The notes under the pieces: model-generated
The model's input: the letters and a program-made list of their open reading frames with translations, nothing else
What the model was told of the DNA's origin: nothing
Databases searched by the model: none
Program-made: the position numbers and the translations under genes
NCBI RefSeq assembly: GCF_028769735.1
Contig: NC_088169.1
Location: forward strand, 47,715,229-47,779,228
DNA from: Zonotrichia leucophrys gambelii
Taxonomy: Eukaryota > Chordata > Aves > Passeriformes > Passerellidae
Reading direction: 5' to 3'
Length of the DNA stretch: 64,000 nt
In this document: positions 24,069 through 35,014 of the stretch, piece after piece
How positions within the stretch are numbered: position 1 is the stretch's first letter
Layout of the letters: each line of letters starts with the position of its first letter

Positions 24069-26389
24069 AGAAAAGGTATTATTTTCAAGTAAAGAAAGCC
24101 AGACAGAAGTGCATCTAACTGATTGCGGTTGTACATGGCTGATTTAAGGAAAAATGTGAAAGTGAAAATAATTCAGCCTAATATTTTATCCACTATCAAA
24201 TGGATGCATCTGCTGAAACCACATGCACAATAATATCAATGCAGATTAAAATAAAAAAAACTATAGCTGGTAACTATTTTCAGAATAAATTCCAGACTGG
24301 AATACTTTTAAAGAAGAATTTGCAATAGAGAATTAAGATTAGAACAGCTCTATCCTGTAATTCTGGGTTTTATACTCCGGGTAATCACTTAATATTTAGT
24401 AAAACATCAGCATTCCTACATGCTGTGCAATCCAGTTTTACATCTGTCAAATCCCTGCATGTATTCATGATCTCTTTAATATTAGTGAGCTAAGAAAATG
24501 CTAATTTTGGAAGCAATACTTTCTGTAGGGCAGAAGGAGAACTAGCAAAGCACATTTTGGAAATGAGTCCAGTATTAGAAGTCCAAGACCTCTTACCATC
24601 AGTATGACAGGAGAAAAAAACAAACAAACAAACAAAAAAACCTACAGCTAAAATGGAAGAAAAAATTAGAGGTGCAAAAATTGGAGTACAAAAATTGTAT
24701 AAAGCGTTAAATGAAGTTCCCCTTGAACTCAAGATTAAAGGACTAAATGGAACTTGAATTTCAGGGATAGTTTGAAAGCATACTTCTAGCATCTCTCACT
24801 ATGTGATCATTACATTTTATTATTTCTTAAAATTTTTTTTGCATGCAATACCTAATGGAAGCAGTAGAACTTAAGGTGATATGCATTTTTATGCATTGTG
24901 TGTTGGTTTCTTATGCCTGCCAATTTTCTTTTCTTCATATTTACAAGTAGAATAAATTAAAACCACAAAACAAAACTTCCCCCACCAAAACTCTCAGGTA
25001 TTTCCTGCACAGACTGAGAGAAATCCTTTATGATACTTGCTCAGTTTAGAATTCAACAGGTTTTGCAGTAGTGCAGTCTGGGTACCAGGGCAGGAAAGGC
25101 AATGGTGACTGGAGTCAGCTGAATACTCAGCAATCACCAGGTAAATCCATAGGAGACCTGAAGGCAAGCTGGGAATTCAAATCACACATCATTCACAGCA
25201 TAGCAGTGCTGAGATCAGCAGGAAACAAGGCCCAAACACAGCACACCTCTGATGTGGCTGAGGCAAGGACCAAGCCTAAATGCAATGTATAAATCAATAG
25301 ACAGAATTTGCACATACAGGGGCCCAGGTGAAGAACTTGACAGCTCTTTGGCAGTATATGACTTTCTATTTTTCACTTCTCTTTCTGGAATTTTTTCTGT
25401 ATTTATAGATGTCTGATACAAGGTCACATAACTGCATTATGTCATAGTTGGCTTTTGAAACAAGCTGCTCAGCCTTGGGGAAAAATTGCAAAGAATTGGG
25501 GAAAAACACAATTATAGGCTGATAAGGTCAGCTAAAACCTCTTGATGCATTTGGGATTCTGACAGAAAAATTCTTACTATCTAAAACACAGAGGGTTTTG
25601 TATTTTTTCACATTGCTTCAAGTGGCTCCTTAGTCAAATATGAGAAAAATCTACTGGTGTTTTTATTTAATGAGTTATTTCAGAAACCTTTAGCCTCAAA
25701 AAATTAATTCAAATTTGATTCTATGATTCCTCATTTACCTAGTTTCTCTAGAGTTGCCATTGTTTTGGTAGCTGAACATTCAGCATTGGTATATTTCTCC
25801 AGGAAGAAGTTTTTTCATATCTTTCATCTTGGGTTGCCTCATTATTCCCATTTTAATTTCTATGTCTCTTCATCTCTGTGATGTCAGCATCATTACCAGG
25901 GTTCAGAGGTACACTCTCTTCTGCCTTGAGCCTGTCATTCACTGCACAACCAATACACAATGTGCTTACACTAGAAAATTTAACTCCTAAATTATTGAGG
26001 CAGTCTCACTTAGTCTTCAGCAGAAGACTTGTGGAGAAGTCCTTTTCAGTTTTAGGATTTCCACAGAAAATTGTATGCAAGTCTTGTCTAACATCAGGAT
26101 TAGTCACATATTTGTTTGGTAAACTAAAATACTGTCAATGCCAAAAAATTGTTTAATGCCTGTGATCAAAACTGTTCAACACACAGGAAACAAGCATAGT
26201 TTCTATATTAATGTAACCAAACAATTTCTGTTAACAGAATATCTTGAACAATTAACTATGCAAATTGCATAACAATAAGTATCAGATTCAAAGACTAGTA
26301 GTGTTTTCATATGTATAACTTGTATTTGAAAACAAAAGATAGATTTATAAGATTTCCACCACAATTACATGCAGTTTGGCTCTACATGC
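24069..26389. other. Unique DNA, no gene seen
   Basis: Contains a CAAA tract near 24615-24640 and a less AT-rich unassigned block at about 25060-25300. Open frames at 24490-24792 minus (100 codons) and 25878-26156 plus (92 codons) show no recognisable domain. Confidence 0.6.
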
Positions 26390-26650
26390 ACCTGAAAGCT
26401 AAGCATGAAAGTCACGATTGGTGTGGAGTGTCCAGAGATCAAAGATAGCTCTAAGACTCATGTCCCTGGAGAAACCAGACCAAGTTGGACTAACAGTCAA
26501 GCTGCTTTTTGTATTGCTTAGCCTTAGAGGCTTACATAATTTTACTCTGTAACTATTAACAATAATTCACTGAAAACTATTTTCAATAAAGCGGTTCATC
26601 TGGTCTGCTCCAGAGCTTCTCAAAGACCTTGACCAACAAGCTGTTAACTA
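26390..26650 (+). mobile_element. Possible ERV LTR 3' part (U3-R-U5)
   Basis: The order of signals looks retroviral: a less AT-rich block with TGTCCCTGGAGAAACCAGAC, then AT-rich sequence with TGTAACTATTAACAATAA, a poly(A) signal AATAAA at 26585-26590, and a U5-like GCGGTTCATCTGGTCTGCTC. This resembles some avian ERVK-type LTR ends, but the limits, the TG start and a target duplication were not found. It could instead be unique DNA with a chance AATAAA. Confidence 0.35.
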
Positions 26651-27964
26651 TAAATAAAAGGAGTTATAACCCTTCTCCAGAATTCCCTCTCAGAGAAAAT
26701 ATAAGATTTAAAACATGGTTGGATACATATGCCATTAATTTTAGAAGGAAAAAGGTTAATTTAAATGGAAGCTTTATATTCATGTCTAAGTATATTACTT
26801 TGTTTCTATTATGAAAACACCCAGAAAAAAAAAAACCATTCATCCTAAAATGTAAGGTTTTCATTCCCAGCTTTAATAGAGCATTTGAAGCCATGGTATA
26901 GGTATTAAAAAGATATAAAAACATATAATGAAGAAGGCAGGGTACCCCTGCCTTCAGTGTTTTTCTCTCAGTGAAACACATAGATGATTCATTAACCACT
27001 ACATGCCTATCCCATTTCTAGAAGGACTCTCTTGTTGCTGTAAAGAGATGAAGCAAATACATACACATGCTTATTTTGGGGTTTTTTTCCTAACTCATCT
27101 CTTTCATTTAATCATGACTGAAAAGTTCTGGGGACAATAAGTCTGATTTCTCAGGATTCTCTCTGAAAGGACAAGTTCTGCAAAATGGCCATTTACAGTA
27201 CTTTGTAGTCCTATCAAAGGGTTCTTCAAGCACTGAACTTCCCAAAGGGTGCACACACAGACAAATATTTACCTTGCATCTATAATATCCCCTGTCTTGT
27301 GATATTCATGATATTCACATATACACTGCATAATGCATGTAAGGAGATGCGGGAAAGAAAAAAAAAATTAGAAAACTGATCTGCTTTTCTGTTTAAAGAA
27401 CAGTCACAAAAAATGTATGAATAAAATGTGACTGAATAAATGAAGTCTGAGTAATGAAAATGCCTACTGACCATGGGCAATTAATATATTTTCAATGTAC
27501 TAGTAACACCAAATAAATGAACCATATGCTAAACGAAGCCATCTGTGTTAGTAAATACTCCAATATAAGATGTTAAATATAATTAGAAAATTTATCTTGT
27601 CCCTTTTATTAGCTAAGGAAATCTGGGGAAGTAAATGACGGTATTTGGAAATTTAAAAGTCAAATATTGGAAATACAGCTAGTAGACTTTAACGAAGGAA
27701 TAAAAAAACTTCATTGCTGTCTACAGCTGTTGAAAAGTCAGGAGATTTATTATGCAGAGGGGTTTAATCTGCTGGGGCTTATATCTCCTAAATTCTTTGG
27801 GATTCAGATGTGAACAGAAATTTCAGAATTAAATTAATTCAAGACCAGTGAGCTTGAATGCATGAATTTTTGCATAGGTAAAACTGTTTAAAACTTAGAA
27901 GTCACAAAACATTTCCGCACTGCGTAATAGTTATGTGAAAGCATACAAAGACTGACTTTAGTGC
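26651..27964. other. Unique AT-rich DNA, no gene seen
   Basis: No repeat or exon recognised. The minus-strand frame 26664-26999 (111 codons) has no recognisable domain and no clear promoter or splice context. Confidence 0.6.
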
Positions 27965-28440
27965 TGTGTTGGATCTCAGTGTACCTCCAAGGCAAGAAAG
28001 ACTGATCCACACTGGGACAAACTCAGAAGAAGGCTTCTGGGATGCTTGGAACAGTAGCATTTGTTGTGTTAGGGGAACCTGAGGGAACAGGACTTGGTTA
28101 GCTTGGAGAAGAGACAAATTTTAGGGGAACTCAATGGCAGGAAGGTCTCGCATCAAAGAGACAGGCAGAACCCTCACAGCAGTGTGTAGTTGGAGTATGA
28201 GAGATAATGCGCCTAAGCAGGCACACAACAGACTTGGATCTGAAAGATTTTCCCACCTGAAAAGTGCCTAGTGGTGGAAGATGATGCCTTAAGAAATTAC
28301 ACTGTATTTGTCCTTGGAGGTTTTCGTGACTGGACAGAGCCCAACCTGGTTTGATCTCACAACTGCCCCTGCCTAGAGCAGAGTTAGAAAAGTTCTGAAG
28401 CTCCTTACCACCTAAATTATTCTACAGTCCTATGGCTTCA
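27965..28440 (+). mobile_element. CR1: CR1 3' fragment
   Basis: Recognisable pieces on the plus strand are CTTGGTTAGCTTGGAGAAGA (the conserved L-F-S-L-E-K region), a later TTGGAGGTTTTCGTGACTGG, then ACCTGGTTTGATCTCA, and the decayed tail ATTATTCTACAGTCCTATG. Together they represent the last 450 bp of a CR1, decayed and out of frame. Confidence 0.8.
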
Positions 28441-30328
28441 AAGCACTACAGTTTCTCAGCAAATTTCTGTGAAAACAGAAAGATTTTAAATGTTTTTTTT
28501 CAGTACCTGACTCGGGTAGAGAATGATGTAATCTTTCACAGGTAAACCAGTAGCCTGGACAGGACCAAAATGTACATCTTAGCATGCTTCTATTTCAACT
28601 TTTAAGGTCAGTACACTAAAATAAACTGAATTAAAAAAAAGGAATCATGTGTGCTTATTTCCAACAGCCTTACAGAAACTTGGGAGAACTAGCTTGGATA
28701 TATTTACATTTAAAAAACATGTCAGTAAGGCTCCTTCCTTGTAAATGGGTTAATATTCAAAGGAAAGTTGATAGATTGACAGAGGCCTCAACTATAAATA
28801 CAGTGCTATATATTTTATGTGAGTATATGGCCAGGTAAAGAACAGATAGTATCACTGATGGATTTATTCTGTCAAGTGTGTGCCTGCTGTCATCAAATCT
28901 CACACTATTACGAGATTTTCTTCATGCTGATAACATCACTTCTCAATATAACCCTGATAATTCAATCAGTTCAAGAACACTAATCCAAAAGAAACTCGGA
29001 ATTGTCAGTTGTGACACCCATAGAATGAATTCTCTGCCAGAACTTGGCTTTAATTTCGCGCTCAGAAGAGACTCTTCCCAAAAAAATGAAATTGCTGTCA
29101 AGTTTCTAGGAGCTGAGCACATGATATTTTCTGAAAGTTTCTTTAAAAAATCAAAAAAAACCCAGAAAATGAAGTTATTCAGTAAGTGAAATAACAAAAA
29201 GAAAATGTAAAAAAAAAAAAACAGTATATTTTTGTAGCATAGACAACTGAATGCTGCAGTAACGACGTGAATTTTATCCGTATTTCTACCATGTATACTT
29301 ACATAATTTCTTACGCTCAAAATTATTTCATGAACAAAAGTACAACACATTTGATTAGGGAAGGTAAAACTTTACTATTGATTAAAATTTTAGTAGTTGA
29401 ATTGTTCAAGTTATTAGTTTGTTAATAACAAAGCTAAAACTCTTCTATAGAATAGTATCTTCAGGCCATCTATCTCTTTCCTGGTGTTATGCTTGAAATT
29501 CCAGCTTTTCTTGAGGTCATAAGGGTGACCTTGAGGTCCTCGGTTGATTTCAGTCAGAGGGACAAAGTCAGTCATTTGAATCCTGTAGGTTTTGGCAGGC
29601 AGTGTTCAAGAGAGGAGCTTCTTCTGCCTCTCCATCAGAGAGGGATGTTGGTTTCTTTCTCCTTAGTTTTGAGACTGCAGGGCTCTATTTTAATGTTATC
29701 TGAATAATGTTATCTGAAATAGTATCACCACTTCAATATAGTTTCCAAATATTTTTTTTTTCCCTCTCATTTCTAAAACTGCTTTTACCCAAGCAACACC
29801 AAGTTGCCCTTCTTTAGCTTGGGACCTCTGATACTTTCCCTGTATTTCCATTCTTCCATGCCACATTTTATTCTGGTATCATTGGCAGCTCAGATGGTAG
29901 AAAATGACTTGGGTTTTCCGTAAACTGAAATTAAACTAAAACAAATTTTAAAAATACTTCCCTGACTGCTAGAAATTTGTAATTACAGCTAAACAAGCTC
30001 AAACCAGCTCATTCCAGGGTACATCCAGACAATCCTGCTGCTGTACTGTAAAGTGAGTGCAAACACCATGTCCTTCTACTATGGACTATCTGCCCACTAA
30101 TTCTAAAAGTATAGTTCATCCCACAGTGCTAGGAAAAGCCATAAAATGAGTAGATGCTATTTTCCAAACAATAAAATAAATACAAGATTTTCATTAGTAC
30201 CTGTACCCATAAGTACTCAACATTAAACATGTCTATCCTCTTCAACCAAAAGGAAGATATATAAATTCAGATATTTTGAAATGTTAGTCATCTAAATTTG
30301 AGCACACATTACTGATAGCAGACACTTT
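28441..30328. other. Unique AT-rich DNA, no gene seen
   Basis: Overlapping frames on both strands at 28878-29350 (103 codons plus, 135 codons minus) are the longest here; the minus frame is rich in phenylalanine because of A-runs. Neither resembles a known protein. A 14 bp tandem duplication, TAATGTTATCTGAA, lies near 29690-29717. Confidence 0.6.
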
Positions 30329-30859
30329 ATACTGGGTCCAAGTGGGATTAAATTAATTTTCTCTATAGAAGCCAATATGGGGGTATGTTTTGGATGTGTG
30401 CCTAAAACAGGGTTCATGCACTAGTGTTACTGCTGCTGAGCAGTGCTTACACAGCACGAAATTCATCCTTTTCCCCACTCTGCCCACTCTGAGTGGGCTG
30501 GGGACACTCAGCAAGTTAGGAGAAAACACAGCTGGGTCGGCAGACCCCAACTAACCCAAGAGATGTTCCATACCTCGTGACATCATGCTGAGCAGTAAAA
30601 CTGGGTGTGTAATGGGAGTTGTGATCCAAGGTGTTGCTGGGAGACTGGCTGGATATCAGTCTGCTGGTGGGAGGTGATGAGGTTTTGTTTAATCTTTGAA
30701 TCATTTGATGTTTTTTCTATCCTTTCCCTTCACTTATTAAACTGTGTTTCTCTCAACAACATATTCTCACTTTTTCCTGATTCTGTCTCCCACTCCACTG
30801 AGGATGGGGAACTGAGCAACCGGGCAGTAAGTTATCTTCCATGTAGGGACAACTCAGCA
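30329..30859 (+). mobile_element. Solo ERVL-type LTR, copy 1
   Basis: The block aligns in order with the LTRs at 48368 and 60538. Shared parts are TTAATTTTCTCTATAG, TGTTTTGGATGTGTGC, GAGCAGTGCTTACACAG, CCCCAACTAACC, CCATACCTCGTGACATCATG (an ATF/CREB-like TGACATCA) and the poly(A)-type signal ATTAAA at 30736-30741. The first bases and the final CA are degraded, so an insertion-site duplication cannot be shown. No gag, pol or env remnant flanks it. Confidence 0.8.
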
Positions 30860-31817
30860 TTGAATGTTTTGGTTTTTTTAATACAGTTTTGAGTGAGAGA
30901 GTCAATGTGTGTTTCTGTGTGCATTTACATAATTACATAACTATAAATCACCAAACATTACTGCCACTAAATTGCAGGGTTTGACACTAATATGTTATCC
31001 AATTAATTAAGTGACTCAATTTAATAGGTCTGCACAATGTATTGTCTGAAGGGGAAAAAAATGGTGATTTCACTTCCTCATCCTTTTTTATTGGTTTGTT
31101 TACTAAAAAAAAATCCATTTTATTTACCTGAAGTAGACTTAATTTAATCAAACTGAAAACTAATCCTGTGAGTAATCCCATTGCAGTGTCTGTTAGCTGG
31201 AACTATATTTACATGATATACTAATTTTCTATGAAATGTATAATAGATATACAGCAGTATAATCTAGCTCGACCAAAGTACTACAAATGTATTCATCTCC
31301 TAAGACTCCTCAAGGGGAGTTTTCCATTTTGTCACTGTTAAGATCCAGTTATTAAAGTTATTAGAAAGATGTTTCTGCCCAAACTAAGATGCAAACAAGA
31401 CCATATGCCGAAGTCAATGGTACAGAGTTTTGTTTAACCATAAGTGTGAGGCAGAGAGATAGAAAGAAATAGCATAAAAACCCAGAAGGAATAAGATTGG
31501 TTCCCATGACAAGACTTGTCTTCTGCGATTTCAGTGTCTCTTGATGAAAGTGATGGTTACAATCTTATCAATCAAAGGTGGAAGAAACCCACAAAAGATA
31601 AGTTCAATGCCCTGAGTGCTCTCAGTTTCAGGTGGGAACACCCAGGTAACTACACTGGGGCAGGAATTTTCACATGGACTGATGTAATGATGTGGACAAA
31701 ACAGCTGCCTCTCATCTCAGCACAGCTGAGTCAGCTCTGTCCCCTCAGAAGGGGTGAATGCCTTCAGACCACCTGTGAATGCCCCAGTACTTTCCCTGAG
31801 TTTTCACAGCCCTAAGT
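30860..31817. other. Unique DNA, no gene seen
   Basis: Contains the 99-codon plus frame 31516-31815, which ends at the border of the next CR1 and has no recognisable domain. Nothing else stands out. Confidence 0.55.
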
Positions 31818-31932
31818 TCTGGATGCCCCATTACTGGAACTGCTTAAGGCCAGGCTGGATGGATCTTTGAGCAACATGATCCCACTGAAGATGTCTCTGC
31901 TTCTTGCTGGGGAAAATGGACTAGATATTGTG
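31818..31932 (+). mobile_element. CR1: CR1 3' fragment
   Basis: CTGGATGCCCCATTACTGGA, then AGGCCAGGCTGGATGGATCT, then GAAGATGTCTCTGC and GGACTAGAT follow the order of the CR1 C-terminal region. The tail is missing. It ends about 100 bp before the inverted ERVK unit. Confidence 0.8.
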
Positions 31933-32035
31933 TAAATAGTATGGGCATTTTGTTATAATACCTCCTTGTTTCACTAAAACAGTCCAAATTATGCAAATAG
32001 AAAGAAACATATTTTACTATTATAGTTACAGCTTC

Positions 32036-32041
32036 AAACCA
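32036..32041. repeat. Target-site duplication, left copy (AAACCA)
   Basis: These six bases directly precede the TG start of the left U3 end and are identical to 33106-33111. Six base pairs is the usual betaretroviral/ERVK duplication length. Confidence 0.75.
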
Positions 32042-32411
32042 TGCTGTGGTGTGTTCTTAAGTTTGTTAGTTTGCTCCCCCCATTTTCTGTATTAAATGGT
32101 TTCTTCCTTTCCCAGGACCCTGTCAGTTAGGTTGCTATGGAAATGAAACTGCTCCTCCCCTGGCTTCTCTTATAAAGTGAAAGTGCCTCCTCCTTGGGCT
32201 CAGTCAATCACCCCTTTTCTCCTCCCAGGTTTCGAGAATTTTCTTTTCTCTGGGAGTTATGGTTGGCTGTAGCCCCGGAGCCCCTCCTATGATTTATAAC
32301 AGTTGGTTACTTTAGTATATCAGTTATGTTTCGTACCTCCAAATATGTATTTCTATTGGGTCGCCGGGTTTCCCTGCCTTCTTCCCCCCTTTTCCCTTAA
32401 AACCCTCTCCT
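32042..32411 (+). mobile_element. Left arm: U3 of an ERVK-like LTR
   Basis: The arm starts with TG and follows the U3 of the right-hand LTR. Similarity is clear to about 32340 and weaker to 32411, where CCCTTAAAACC stands at the place of the TATA region. R, U5 and the LTR's other end are absent. The next base, 32412, already belongs to the minus-strand primer-binding site. It is not identical to the right arm, so it derives from a different LTR copy or has aged considerably. Confidence 0.7.
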
Positions 32412-32429
32412 GCCCCACATTGGGCGCCA
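32412..32429 (-). other. Primer-binding site, tRNA-Lys type
   Basis: On the minus strand the 18 bases read TGGCGCCCAATGTGGGGC. This matches 17 of 18 positions of the site complementary to the 3' end of tRNA-Lys (the 1,2 type used by MMTV- and MPMV-like betaretroviruses). It lies two bases (GA) after the LTR's terminal TGCA, the normal retroviral spacing. The match ends at exactly 18 bases. Confidence 0.85.
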
Positions 32430-32431
32430 TC

Positions 32432-32505
32432 TGCAGAGGGGGGCGTATGTGGCCCGAAGTTTGGAGTCCGACTAGCTGAGGGCGAAAGGCCGACGCCCCT
32501 CTGCA
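32432..32505 (-). other. Stem-loop at LTR U5 end
   Basis: Bases 32432-32446 and 32493-32505 are complementary (13 pairs, with two extra G in one arm), enclosing a loop of about 46 bases. The stem includes the terminal TGCA of the LTR. Confidence 0.7.
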
Positions 32506-32624
32506 ATTCCTGGCCAGCACCCTTCGGCGTCTGATGGCCTCGGGCTGCGCTGGCTGCGGACTGGCGTACACCGCTGGTATTGGGGAGGAACGGAGCTGAC
32601 CATTTCCCGGGGGTTAAACATCGG

Positions 32625-32630
32625 TTTATT
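32625..32630 (-). promoter_or_regulatory. LTR poly(A) signal AATAAA
   Basis: TTTATT on the plus strand gives AATAAA on the LTR strand, within TTCAATAAACCGATG. It is downstream of the TATA-like box, as expected for the R region. Confidence 0.7.
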
Positions 32631-32700
32631 GAAGGTGTTGCGGGATCCAAACGCGGGGAATCCAACCAGGAAAAAGTTTTTTCATAGGGGGTGAAACAGG

Positions 32701-32709
32701 ATTATAAAG
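32701..32709 (-). promoter_or_regulatory. LTR TATA-like box
   Basis: The minus strand reads CCTTTATAATCC after a C-rich stretch, about 400 bp into the LTR and about 70 bp before AATAAA. It is the likely core promoter of this LTR; whether it is still active cannot be seen. Confidence 0.6.
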
Positions 32710-33105
32710 GAGGGGGGTGGGTACAGGCGGAACCAATCGGGAAAGGTGAGGGGATGAACTTCACAGAACTGACACTCCATGGAGACCAATAATCAAAAGG
32801 TAAAGGAGGTGTCCTGGGACCCCAGCCAACCAACACCTCCAGAGAGGAGAAGGTTCTCGAAACCTGGGAGGAGAAAGGGGGTGATTGACTGGACCTAGGG
32901 AGGAAACAACTTTCACTTATAAGGGAAACCAGGGGAGAAGCAATTACACATCGGCAACTATGAATAGCGGTTACTATAGCAACTTAGCTGACAGGCTAGC
33001 AGTGGCGGGAAAAACTGGGGGAACGAAACCATTTTACACATAATAGGGGAGAACAATACATAAATTGGGGGAATAACACAAGAAACTTAACAACACACTA
33101 CAACA

Positions 33106-33111
33106 AAACCA
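33106..33111. repeat. Target-site duplication, right copy (AAACCA)
   Basis: Identical to 32036-32041 and directly following the CA end of the inverted unit. Confidence 0.75.
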
Positions 33112-34954
33112 CTATAATATACAAGTTCCAGCCATCTTGTTTACTATTTTTCCAGTGACTCTCAGGAAGTGCTGTCAGATCTGTCAACAACGTTCGCTCA
33201 GTAGAGCGGGAATGTATAAATATGCACATATGTTCCTGAATGCTTCAACTCTCCATTTGCTGATTTTAAGCATTATTTTTAAAAAAATGTATGATTTCCA
33301 AGACTGATAAGGAGCTCCATTTTGGAACAGATTCCAAACAGTCTAAGGAGGTGAAAATGAATGGTTTTTATGATTACATACACAGTGAGATATATGAGAG
33401 AGACAAGTGCATCAATGTTTTGTTGATAGAAAAACACTTTGGGCAATCATCTCTTTCATCCACATAAGCCAGACTGCAGCCCATAGAAAAGACTGAAAAA
33501 ACGAAAATGTTATATACAGTCATAGATGGTTGTATAGGTAGCCATGAAAATAAAACCACTGCATGGGTAAAAGTGTGGATGAGAACGAAACAAAAAATCC
33601 TTTCCTGAAAAACACCAGCAGAGCTGATTACTCCAGGCAAGGTGTGCATGGGTCTAGCATATGAACCGTTCTTCCCAAAACTCACAATGTAGAGCAGCAG
33701 AACAAACTAAAAAGCAGCAAAAAAATTACCAGTTTTTCAGTTTGCTTCTGTGATGCTACTACTTCATGCAGTGGATGTACAGTAGACTTTTAGTACTCTG
33801 CCTAGATTTCTCCAAAGAAGCATGGGAGAAAGCACAAAGGGGAGAAGTGCTGGTGGTGGGGATAAAGCAATCATAAATTAGGTATAGCCATAATCCATTT
33901 GAGATATATCTTGCAAACTTTATTCACATTAATCACTTACACTCATTAGGGTTGGCCAAATTTGGCCCAGAAAAATGCTAACTGTGAGCTTCACCCTATT
34001 CCATTAATTTGTAGACACAGCTGGATCCTGATGCTTCATTGTTTCTATGCATTTGCAAATCCTGGGTGCACAAAATAAATGCTTTATTGAGTATTTTTTG
34101 ATAATTTTTACTAAGTCCATACTCTAATTTCTGGAGATCATGTTCTATGATAATTCCTTAAATTAATGCTTGCCAAGGAAATTTAAAACAAACAAACAAG
34201 GGAGTGCTCCCTAAAAGATCAGAAGATGAGTTTAGGAAGCAAGGAAGGCAGTAGAGATAACAAGCACAGTATTCATGAGTGCGAGCAACTCATAGATAAT
34301 TCTAAAATAACTAAAATTCTACCCTATATTTTTTAAGTCCTTGCAGGAAAAGATGAACATTTTCTGAGAATGAGTAATTAATAAACAGAAGATCAATATA
34401 ACTTTTGATAAAAGTAGATAAGAAAGTATCAGGAAAATTTTTGCATGTGTAAGTCTACAGGTCAGTATGGTATGAATACCATTATATTAAGGGAACTGGG
34501 TAATGACTTGCTGAGGCACTTGCAATCATATAGCAGTCTTGAAGAACTACAAGAAAATATAAAAGGTTTTTAGTAACAAAGAGCAGATGGAAGTGAAATC
34601 TAATTAGACTTTAATTCAGTATCCTAGAAGAAATAGAAGTGTCTGCCTAAAAAATTTAAATCTCAGTTAGAGAGAAACTTAAATTTGGAGTCAAATGCAA
34701 GGTAATGAGATGCTGGAAAAAAAGCTTCTTTTGATTTCAGTAAGCTTGCTATTTAGTCCACCTTGCAAACACACATATTTTAGAATAGATGGAGAGGGAG
34801 AGAAATTTCAAAGAGATTTCTTGCTCAGTTGTTTAATGACTCTCAAAATATAAAGGAAAACTGCAGAAATCTGTCAACTCTCCAGTTATCCTCTGACAGG
34901 TGCAGAACAAGCAGAGAGGAAATGTGACATTTTCCTCCTCACATCAGGGGAAAA
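33112..34954. other. Unique AT-rich DNA, no gene seen
   Basis: No repeat or exon recognised. The minus frame 33374-33685 (103 codons) has no recognisable domain. Confidence 0.6.
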
Positions 34955-35014
34955 GGGGTGGAGTTAAATCATCTTGAAGGTCCCTTCCAAGTCAAACCAT
35001 TCTATGATTCTATG
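34955..35014 (+). mobile_element. CR1: CR1 3' tail
   Basis: A 60 bp stub: GGAGTTAAATCATCTTGAAG, GGTCCCTTCCAA, then the 8-mer ATTCTATG twice (34999-35006, 35007-35014), the diagnostic CR1 3' repeat. It is extremely 5' truncated. Confidence 0.9.

Larger units (their letters stand above)
32042..33105. mobile_element. ERVK-like unit with two inverted U3 ends
   Basis: The unit begins TGCTGTGGTGTGTTCTTAAG, and its last 20 bases read as complement give TGTTGTAGTGTGTTGTTAAG (17 of 20 identical). Similarity between the arms continues for about 370 bp, roughly 75-80 percent by eye, through CTGTCAG, the AGTCAATCACCCC region, CTCCTCCCAGGTTTCGAGAA and GGTTGGCTG. The right arm is a complete minus-strand LTR followed by a tRNA-Lys primer-binding site; the left arm is a U3 in plus orientation. 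A perfect 6 bp direct repeat flanks the whole. No coding sequence is present; the 113-codon minus frame at 32324-32665 just runs across LTR, binding site and left arm. Confidence 0.75.
32432..33105 (-). mobile_element. Right arm: complete ERVK-like LTR (674 bp)
   Basis: Read on the minus strand, the LTR starts TGTTGTAG at 33105 and ends CTCTGCA at 32432. It contains a TATA-like TTTATAAT, a poly(A) signal AATAAA about 70 bases later, and a GC-rich R-U5 of about 200 bp. The order U3-R-U5 followed by GA and a tRNA-Lys primer-binding site identifies a 5' LTR. The GC-rich, CpG-containing R-U5 stands out from the AT-rich surroundings. The gag-pol-env part is missing. Confidence 0.8.

Noticed and set aside
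28943..29350. 135-codon minus-strand frame
   Set aside because: Phenylalanine-rich because of A-runs, overlapped by a plus-strand frame, no recognisable domain or exon signals.
32412..32429. tRNA gene fragment
   Set aside because: The plus strand looks like the 3' end of tRNA-Lys including CCA, but only 18 bases match and they sit two bases beyond an LTR end, so it is a primer-binding site.
32324..32665. 113-codon minus-strand frame in the GC-rich block
   Set aside because: It runs through LTR U5, the primer-binding site and the inverted U3. It has no known domain and exists because the GC-rich stretch lacks stops.
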